Assembly: GCA_945834535.1 (NCBI GenBank)
Contig: CAMAHM010000006.1
Coordinates: 1 to 35,495, forward strand
Origin: an uncultured Sutterella sp.
Lineage (GTDB): Bacteria; Pseudomonadota; Gammaproteobacteria; Burkholderiales; Burkholderiaceae_F
Length of the DNA: 35,495 nucleotides
Reading direction: 5' to 3'
Of the stretch, positions 29,540-35,495 are shown piece after piece. Below the pieces are notes generated by a model. The model was not told where the DNA came from and ran no database searches. It worked only from the letters and a program-made list of their open reading frames with translations. Both the position numbers and the translations under genes were made by a program. Each line of letters opens with the position of its first letter. Within the stretch, counting starts at the first letter, position 1.

Positions 29540-30505
29540 TCAGTCTGCGTGCATGACGCCCGAAAGGGCCGCCAGCACTTCTTCGACCTGCGGCACCACC
29601 CCCGCGTCGCCGACGGTGGCACACGCTCCTTCGGAGACGAGACTGAAAAGTTCGGCACTCGTACCCACAATGATGCCCACGGACGGAACGGCGAGCGCCG
29701 CACCGAGGTGCGTAAATCCCGTATCGACCCCCAAAAGGCAGCGAGCCCCCGCAATCGCCTCGGCAATGGCGCGGATGCTCGATCGCGGCATCACGACCGC
29801 ACCGGGCACGGCCGATGCAATTTCCCGAACGCGTCGATGTTCCTCGTCACTGCCCCAAATGAACACGCTCTGCAGTCCGTCTTCGGCAAGGGCCTTGGCC
29901 ACCTGAATCCATCGTGCCTGCGGCCAGAGTTTCTCCGGACGGCTCGTATTGACGGCAAGAAGCGCGTAAGGCCCCGTAACGCCCGAGGGCGGCACGGTCG
30001 GCACACGCAGTCCGTACCGCGGCTTGTCGGCATCGATGCTGTAGCCGAGCACCTCGGCAGCCATCGTGCGGTAACGCCGCACGGGACGAAGAGTCTCGGG
30101 CACGGCCCTCGTCTCGGTATAGAGGTAGCTTGCCAAAGGTTCGCGGATCGTGTCCTTGGAGTAGCCCACGGTACGCGTGCTGCACCAGCGGGCTACGAGC
30201 GCCGAACGCATGAGTCCCTGCAGGTCGATGACGACATCGTAGTGTTCGCCCGAGAGCTCACGCATCACCTCACGCACTTCGCTGCGGGTGTCGGACTTAA
30301 GAAGATTTTTGCGCCAACGCCGAAACGCCGTTGTGATGCGTCGGTCGACATAGGGCGAAAGAGCCGGAATGTCGGCAAAACTCTCTTCAACCACCCAGTC
30401 AAGGCGAACCCCCGGAAAGTGGCTCTTGATGTCGTACGCCACGGGCAGAGCGTGCACCACGTCGCCCATGGAGGAAGATTTGATGATCAGAATCTTTTCG
30501 GGCAT
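29540..30505 (-). CDS. waaC: Lipopolysaccharide heptosyltransferase I
   Basis: MPEKILIIKSSSMGDVVHALPVAYDIKSHFPGVRLDWVVEESFADIP, DLQGLMRSALVARW, GVDTGFTHLGAALAVPSVGI. Confidence 0.95.
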   Translation of the reverse strand: MPEKILIIKSSSMGDVVHALPVAYDIKSHFPGVRLDWVVEESFADIPALSPYVDRRITTAFRRWRKNLLKSDTRSEVREVMRELSGEHYDVVIDLQGLMRSALVARWCSTRTVGYSKDTIREPLASYLYTETRAVPETLRPVRRYRTMAAEVLGYSIDADKPRYGLRVPTVPPSGVTGPYALLAVNTSRPEKLWPQARWIQVAKALAEDGLQSVFIWGSDEEHRRVREIASAVPGAVVMPRSSIRAIAEAIAGARCLLGVDTGFTHLGAALAVPSVGIIVGTSAELFSLVSEGACATVGDAGVVPQVEEVLAALSGVMHAD

Positions 30506-30509
30506 GGTT

Positions 30510-31922
30510 TTACCTCCCCGCCGCCATTCCGGCCTCGGCGCGACGCGACAGCAGCTTGCCGAACTCGACCCCGGGCTGATCGAAGGGGTTGATGCCGTAA
30601 AGCGTCCCGAGCATCGTCGTCTTATGCTCGTAAAGCGCCATCAGCGCCCCTAAACGCGCGGGCGTCAGATCGTCAATCGCAATGGTCGTCACCGCATTGA
30701 AGTATTCGGCACTGTCACGCGTTACGAGCGCCTCGGCCTGAGCCTTGGCGTTGGCAAGAAGCACCCGATGCAGTTCGGCATGCTTGTGTCCGGGCTTTTC
30801 GCTCCACAAAAGATCCATGCAGTTGCAGTACGTTCCTTCGCGCAGCCACTGGTAGAACGAGTGCTGCGATTCGTTGCCGTGTCCGCCCCAGACGCCCTGC
30901 CCGGTGCGCGTCGTAATTGCCTTGCCTTCGGGAGTGACGCTTTTGCCGAGGCTTTCCATTTCGAGCTGCTGCAACCACGACACCATGGTGCGCAGGCGCT
31001 CGTCGTAAGGCAAAAAGCAGTGCAGTGCAATCTTGAGACGCGTCGAATTCCAATAGCTCATGAGCGCCAGCAGCAGGGGCAGATTTTCTTCCTCGGGACT
31101 CGTTTCGACATGTCTGTCCATGGCGTGCGCACCGCTCAGAAGGTTGCGGAACGCGTCGCTTCCCAAAGCAATCGCGTCGGGCAGCCCAATCGAAGACCAG
31201 ACCGAGAAGCGGCCGCCCACCCACTCCCAAAGCGGGAAGAGATTGGCTTCGGGAAGGTTCATTTCCTGCGCGGCCTTGGGGTTGGCCGATACCACCACCA
31301 TGTGGTGCGCTCTGTCGGCGCCGCTGATCCCTGCTTCAAGGAGCCACTGATCGATAGCCGCCGCGTTGACGGCGGTTTCGCGCGTCTTAAAGCTCTTGGA
31401 TGAAACGATGACGAGCGTCTTGAAGGGATTGAGCGTCCCGACGATGCGATCGAAGATCACGCCGTCGGCGGCCGCCAGAAAGTGCAGCTTGATATTACTC
31501 TTAACACCCTTTAAGGCGTTGTAGACCGTGCGCGGCCCCATTTCCGAGCCGCCGATGCCCACATTGATCACATCGGTGATGGCATCACCCCGACAGCCGC
31601 GAATGCGGCCGCACCGCACGGCGTCGGCAAAACTGCACAGGCGGTTGAGCGTTGCCGTCACCTCGCGGTGAAAGGGCGCTTCCACACGCGGATCGCGCAG
31701 CGTCGTATGCAGCGCCGCACGCCCCTCGCTCGGATTGACGATGGCACCGTCGCGCATGGCCTCTTCAGCCTGAAGAACCCCGCGGCTGCGTGCGAGTTCA
31801 AAAAGCCCCGTCAGGTCGTCGCGCGTCAGGCGCTGCCGGCCGATGTCGATCGTCAGCCCGCAGGCCGAATAGACACATTCGCTGTACGTGTCGCGCAAAA
31901 AGGGAACGGAAGTCTTGGTCAT
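30510..31922 (-). CDS. pgi: Glucose-6-phosphate isomerase
   Basis: NVGIGGSEMGPRTVYNALKG, VIVSSKSFKTRETAVNA, WEWVGGRFSVWSSIGLPDAIALG, GNESQHSFYQWLREGT, FDQPGVEFGK. Confidence 0.96.
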   Translation of the reverse strand: MTKTSVPFLRDTYSECVYSACGLTIDIGRQRLTRDDLTGLFELARSRGVLQAEEAMRDGAIVNPSEGRAALHTTLRDPRVEAPFHREVTATLNRLCSFADAVRCGRIRGCRGDAITDVINVGIGGSEMGPRTVYNALKGVKSNIKLHFLAAADGVIFDRIVGTLNPFKTLVIVSSKSFKTRETAVNAAAIDQWLLEAGISGADRAHHMVVVSANPKAAQEMNLPEANLFPLWEWVGGRFSVWSSIGLPDAIALGSDAFRNLLSGAHAMDRHVETSPEEENLPLLLALMSYWNSTRLKIALHCFLPYDERLRTMVSWLQQLEMESLGKSVTPEGKAITTRTGQGVWGGHGNESQHSFYQWLREGTYCNCMDLLWSEKPGHKHAELHRVLLANAKAQAEALVTRDSAEYFNAVTTIAIDDLTPARLGALMALYEHKTTMLGTLYGINPFDQPGVEFGKLLSRRAEAGMAAGR

Positions 31923-32113
31923 GTCTGTTTTCGTGAGAGCCCATTAAGAGCGCATCAAAACCGCAATCCTTTGAGTTTAGCCCACCGCACCCGCGCCTGA
32001 CAGTGCGGTACGGGCCGTCGGCCGGTCGGCGCCCCCGAGGCTCCGACAAAAAAAGTGCCGCACAAAGCCGTCAATATCGGGCGTCTTAAGATATTTGCCG
32101 TCTCTTTTCGGGT

Positions 32114-32542
32114 ATGCTCGAGCCTTTCCCAATCCCGGACACCGCCATGCCTCTGCCCGCCGATACCCCGAACAACAACCGCATGCAGCGCCTTGAGACG
32201 GTTGCGCGTCTCAAATACGAAAAAACGACGCTCGAAGTCATGGTGCGCGACTTCTGCCGTCGCCGGCACGGCACACGCGAAGAGCTCTGCCCCGAATGTG
32301 CGGACTTTCTCGCCTACGCCCTCAAGCGCCTTGCCTGCTGCCCGTACGGCGCACAAAAACCGGTCTGCGCCAAGTGCCGCATCCACTGCTACAAGCCCGA
32401 ATACAAGGAAGCGGCCCGCGTCATCATGCGTGAAGAGGGGCCCCGCCTCATGCTCACGCACCCGATTTTGGCCGTCAGGCACCTTTGGCAGAGCCTTACC
32501 GTCAAAGCCCCCGAAAAACCCCGCAACCGCCGAGCCCAATAA
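32114..32542 (+). CDS. Nitrous oxide-stimulated promoter family (YgbA-like) Cys-rich protein
   Basis: KTTLEVMVRDFCRRRHGTREELCPECADFLAYALKRLACCPYGAQKPVCAKCRIHCYKPEYKEAARVIMREEGPRLMLTHPILAVRHL; alternative start 32147. Confidence 0.88.
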   Translation: MLEPFPIPDTAMPLPADTPNNNRMQRLETVARLKYEKTTLEVMVRDFCRRRHGTREELCPECADFLAYALKRLACCPYGAQKPVCAKCRIHCYKPEYKEAARVIMREEGPRLMLTHPILAVRHLWQSLTVKAPEKPRNRRAQ

Positions 32543-32544
32543 CC

Positions 32545-32889
32545 ATGCGCCGCCTTCTGCTGATTTTTCCCGTTCTTGCGCACATCCTTTTTGCCGCCCA
32601 TTTGCTCTTTCACGGGTTGCCCGTTTATGTTGCGGCGCTGCCTTTGGCGGCCGTCGTACTCGTTTTCTTTAAGTCCGCCATGCCGTTGCGCGCAACGCAG
32701 ATGCTTCTTGCGGGCTACGGGCTCGAATGGGCGCGTGCGGGATGGGTGCTTATTGATGCGCGCCTTGCGCACGACATGTCGATCATGCCGGCCGCGCCCA
32801 TCATGGCGGCCGTGACGCTCTTCACGTTTGCCTGCATTCCGATTTTGACCATTGCGCTCGGCCACAGTTGCCGTAAAGCCTCTGCCTGA
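32545..32889 (+). CDS. Small hydrophobic membrane protein, unknown function
   Basis: MRRLLLIFPVLAHILFAAHLLFHGLPVYVAALPLAAVVLVFF..., several predicted TM segments; starts 3 nt after the YgbA-like stop. Confidence 0.65.
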   Translation: MRRLLLIFPVLAHILFAAHLLFHGLPVYVAALPLAAVVLVFFKSAMPLRATQMLLAGYGLEWARAGWVLIDARLAHDMSIMPAAPIMAAVTLFTFACIPILTIALGHSCRKASA

Positions 32890-33013
32890 ACGCGGTCATA
32901 CTCAAAAGTTGTTGTCGGCCAAACACGTCGGAATTTGGACGCCGACTAAAATCGCTGCACACGACGGTGCCCGCACGAGGCCCGCTACCGATTTTTGACA
33001 GTGAGGGCTCTTT

Positions 33014-34150
33014 TTGATGACCACACTTCAGAGCTGCCTGCGTCGGTTGCTTTTGACGCTCGGAGTATTGTTTGCTTTTCTGAACGCGGCCTGCGCCTCG
33101 ACGATGACCGTGACGGACCTCGCCGGCCGTACGGTGACTTTCACCAAAGCACCCGAACGCTTCATCGTTGCCAACTACATCGCCAACTTCATGATGGTGG
33201 GCGGCGCCGTGAGCCTTAACCGCGTCGTCGGCATGACGCAGGACGGTTGGCAGCAGATGCGGCTCGGCGAGTACCGTGTTCTGACGCAGGCCTTCCCGCG
33301 CATCAAGGACATTCCCAGCATCGGCGGCTACCACGACTCGATCCTCAATTCCGAAAAAATTCTGGCCTTAAAGCCCGACGTGCTCATCATCAACACGGCC
33401 CAGTACGCCGACAACAGTCAGCGCGTCGAGGTATTTGAAAAGGCCGGCATCCGCGTGGTCGTGCTCGACTACCACTCGATGCAGCCCGAGCATCACATCC
33501 GCAGCACGCAGATTCTGGGGCAGCTTCTCGGCCGGCAAGAAACGGCGCAGCGCCAGTGCGCACGCTATCGCGAAATTCTCACCACCATTGAAAAGCGCAT
33601 TGCGCAACTGCCCGACGCCGCCAAGCATCGGCGCGTCTATGTCGAAGGCGGCAGCAAGGGGGTGGGCGAATACGGCAACTCCTACAACGCCACAGTCCTT
33701 TGGGGCGCCATTTTGAAGCGTCTGCAGGCAGCCAACCTGGCAGAAAACATAAAGCAGCCCTATGCGGCGCTCGATCGGGAGTACGTCCTCTCACGCAATC
33801 CCGAAGTCATCGTCATCGTGGGCAGCATCTGGCAGAACAAACACGAGAGCGACCAAATGCGCATGGGGCTGACAGTGCCCGAATCCCTTGCCCGTGAGCG
33901 CCTCAGCGGGTTTGCCAAACGGCCGCTGTGGCAGCGCCTTAAGGCCGTACAGACGGACCAAGTCTACGGTCTGGATCACGGGAGCCTGCGCTGCATGCTC
34001 GACTACACATTCTCGATGTACCTTGCCAAGGTTCTCTACCCGGACACCTTTGCCGATTTTGACGCCCAAAAGGAAATTGAAACCTTCTGGCGCACCTACC
34101 TTCCCGAAGTTGATGCCAAGGGAACGTTCTTTATTCGGCTCAATCACTGA
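33014..34150 (+). CDS. ABC transporter substrate-binding protein (FecB/BtuF-like periplasmic family)
   Basis: Signal sequence, MTVTDLAGRTVTFTKAPERFIVANYIANF, LKPDVLIINTAQYADNSQRVEVFEKAGIRVVVLDYHS. Confidence 0.87.
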   Translation: MMTTLQSCLRRLLLTLGVLFAFLNAACASTMTVTDLAGRTVTFTKAPERFIVANYIANFMMVGGAVSLNRVVGMTQDGWQQMRLGEYRVLTQAFPRIKDIPSIGGYHDSILNSEKILALKPDVLIINTAQYADNSQRVEVFEKAGIRVVVLDYHSMQPEHHIRSTQILGQLLGRQETAQRQCARYREILTTIEKRIAQLPDAAKHRRVYVEGGSKGVGEYGNSYNATVLWGAILKRLQAANLAENIKQPYAALDREYVLSRNPEVIVIVGSIWQNKHESDQMRMGLTVPESLARERLSGFAKRPLWQRLKAVQTDQVYGLDHGSLRCMLDYTFSMYLAKVLYPDTFADFDAQKEIETFWRTYLPEVDAKGTFFIRLNH

Positions 34151-34165
34151 TATCCGGCAACAGCC

Positions 34166-35200
34166 ATGTCCTGTCACGCAAACTACAAACGGCACATCCG
34201 CAGGCGCCTCATGATCGTGGGGCTGCTGACGGTTGCGCTCGTCGTGACGGCACTGGCCGACCTTGCCGTCGGCGGCTCGCGCATGCCCTTGATCGACGTC
34301 ATTCGGGCACTCACCGCGGGACCGGGCGGCGAGAGCATTGAAGCGGCCATTTTATGGTCGATCCGCCTGCCGATGACGCTCACGGCCCTGTGTGTGGGAA
34401 CGGCTCTGGCAGTCGCGGGACTGGAAATTCAGAACATCACCGGCAATGCCCTTGCCAGCCCCTCGACGCTGGGCATCTCTTCGGCAGCCAGTTTCGGAGC
34501 GGCCGCGGCGATCACGGGAGGATTCACGCTTTTCGGACAGCTTTGGATCGGCACGGCCCTTGCGGCCTTTGCGCTGGCGCTTGCCGTATCGGTGGCAGTC
34601 TTTGCCCTCGGACGTCTGCAGGGCATGAGTCCGACGTCGCTTATTTTGTCGGGCATCGTCATGAACTTCTTTTTCATGGCGCTGCAGCAGTTTCTGCATT
34701 ACCAGGCAAGTCCCGAAATTGCCCAACTCATCAGCGGATGGACGTTTGGCAACCTTGAGCGTAGCTCCTGGACAAGTGCGGCGGCGGCGGCCGTCGTAAC
34801 GCTCTTGGGCTTTGTGTATCTGCTGGCCCGATCCTGGGTGATGACGGCACTCACACTCGGCGAAGAACGTGCCCGAAGCCTTGGGATTGCCGTCGGCCGC
34901 CTGCGCGCCGAGGTCTTTTTCCTGAGCTCGCTCATGATCGCCGCGGCTGTCGGCTTTATCGGCACTGTGAGTTTCGTGGGCCTCGTCGCGCCCCACTGTG
35001 CACGCCTCATGCTCGGCGAAGATCAGAGGTTTTTGCTGCCCGCCACGCTCCTTACCGGGGGGCTTTTAATGCTAGCAAGCAGCTTTGCCGCCAAGCTTTT
35101 GTCGACGGGCGCCATGCTGCCCGTGGGCATCATCACGAGTCTCGTGGGCGTGCCCTTCCTGCTCGTGCTGCTTTTAAAGAGTCGGGAGGCCGCGCGATGA
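34166..35200 (+). CDS. FecCD-family ABC transporter permease
   Basis: IRLPMTLTALCVGTALAVAGLEIQNITGNALASPSTLGISSAASFGAAAAI, FIGTVSFVGLVAPHCARLMLGEDQRFLLPATLLTGGLLML. Confidence 0.95.
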   Translation: MSCHANYKRHIRRRLMIVGLLTVALVVTALADLAVGGSRMPLIDVIRALTAGPGGESIEAAILWSIRLPMTLTALCVGTALAVAGLEIQNITGNALASPSTLGISSAASFGAAAAITGGFTLFGQLWIGTALAAFALALAVSVAVFALGRLQGMSPTSLILSGIVMNFFFMALQQFLHYQASPEIAQLISGWTFGNLERSSWTSAAAAAVVTLLGFVYLLARSWVMTALTLGEERARSLGIAVGRLRAEVFFLSSLMIAAAVGFIGTVSFVGLVAPHCARLMLGEDQRFLLPATLLTGGLLMLASSFAAKLLSTGAMLPVGIITSLVGVPFLLVLLLKSREAAR

Positions 35201-35495
35201 AGACACTGACCCTTTGCAATGTCGGCGTCGCCTTCGGGCGCAAAGAGGTGCTCCGCGGCATCGACTGTACCCTGAAGGCAGGGGAGCTCGTGAGCATCAT
35301 CGGTCAGAACGGCTGCGGCAAAACGACGCTCTTAAAGACCATGGCGGGGATTCTCCCGTACACAGGCACCATTGGCACGGACGACGAAAACGCCGGGCTT
35401 TCGCCCGAGACCGTCTCCTATGTGCCGCAGCTCGCGTCCGTCACGAGTTCGCTCACCGTCTTTGAAATGGTGCTGCTGGGGCTCGTGCGCACGCT
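35197..35495 (+). CDS. FecE-type ABC transporter ATP-binding protein, truncated by window end
   Basis: ATGA overlap with the permease stop; MKTLTLCNVGVAFGRKEVLRGIDCTLKAGELVSIIGQNGCGKTTLLKTMAGILPYTGTIG (Walker A); Q-loop-like YVPQ; not in the ORF track because it runs off the edge. Confidence 0.9.
   Translation, partial: MKTLTLCNVGVAFGRKEVLRGIDCTLKAGELVSIIGQNGCGKTTLLKTMAGILPYTGTIGTDDENAGLSPETVSYVPQLASVTSSLTVFEMVLLGLVRT

Noticed and set aside
29447-30592. 381-aa plus-strand ORF antisense to waaC
   Set aside because: Shadow ORF opposite a confident heptosyltransferase gene.
31984-32100. ACCGCAC/GTGCGGT repeat and AAGATATTT as a possible NsrR operator upstream of the YgbA-like gene
   Set aside because: Only a partial half-site of the NsrR consensus and no proper dyad; inverted repeat lacks supporting context.
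1-35495. CRISPR arrays, tRNA/rRNA genes, phage or defence systems
   Set aside because: No regularly spaced repeats, no tRNA-like cloverleaf noticed in intergenic gaps, and all sizeable frames are accounted for by housekeeping or transport genes.

Overview
GC-rich chromosomal segment, densely coding. Its gene order (accBC-prmA-DUF3426; ypjD/ffh; murA-his operon) looks betaproteobacterial, and Sutterellaceae-like Burkholderiales is my inference only. About 37 genes are supportable. Plus strand: hypothetical, accB, accC, prmA, DUF3426 zinc-ribbon, PfkB kinase. Minus strand: pstS-pstC-pstA, with pstB divergent on plus. Minus strand: ypjD/CcsA-like, PP0621-like zinc protein, ampD, yggT, mscS. Plus strand: ffh, methyltransferase, rnhA, dnaQ, metN-metI, flavodoxin/ferredoxin fusion. 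Minus strand: pgi, waaC, waaA, thiD, murA, hisG-hisD-hisB-hisH-hisA-hisF-hisI plus a 69-aa ORF. Plus strand: YgbA-like, small membrane protein, and a FecBCD-type ABC importer truncated at the window end. Most of the content is ordinary housekeeping. The most interesting non-coding signals, all found by eye and not folded computationally, are: (1) divergent Pho-box arrays between pstS and pstB; (2) a highly structured pstS 5' leader with pseudoknot-compatible inverted repeats and a terminator-like element; (3) a hairpin-rich 198-bp hisG-hisD gap in an otherwise tight operon; (4) an IS200/IS605 right-end-like hairpin at the left edge; (5) overlapping alternative hairpins between waaC and waaA.
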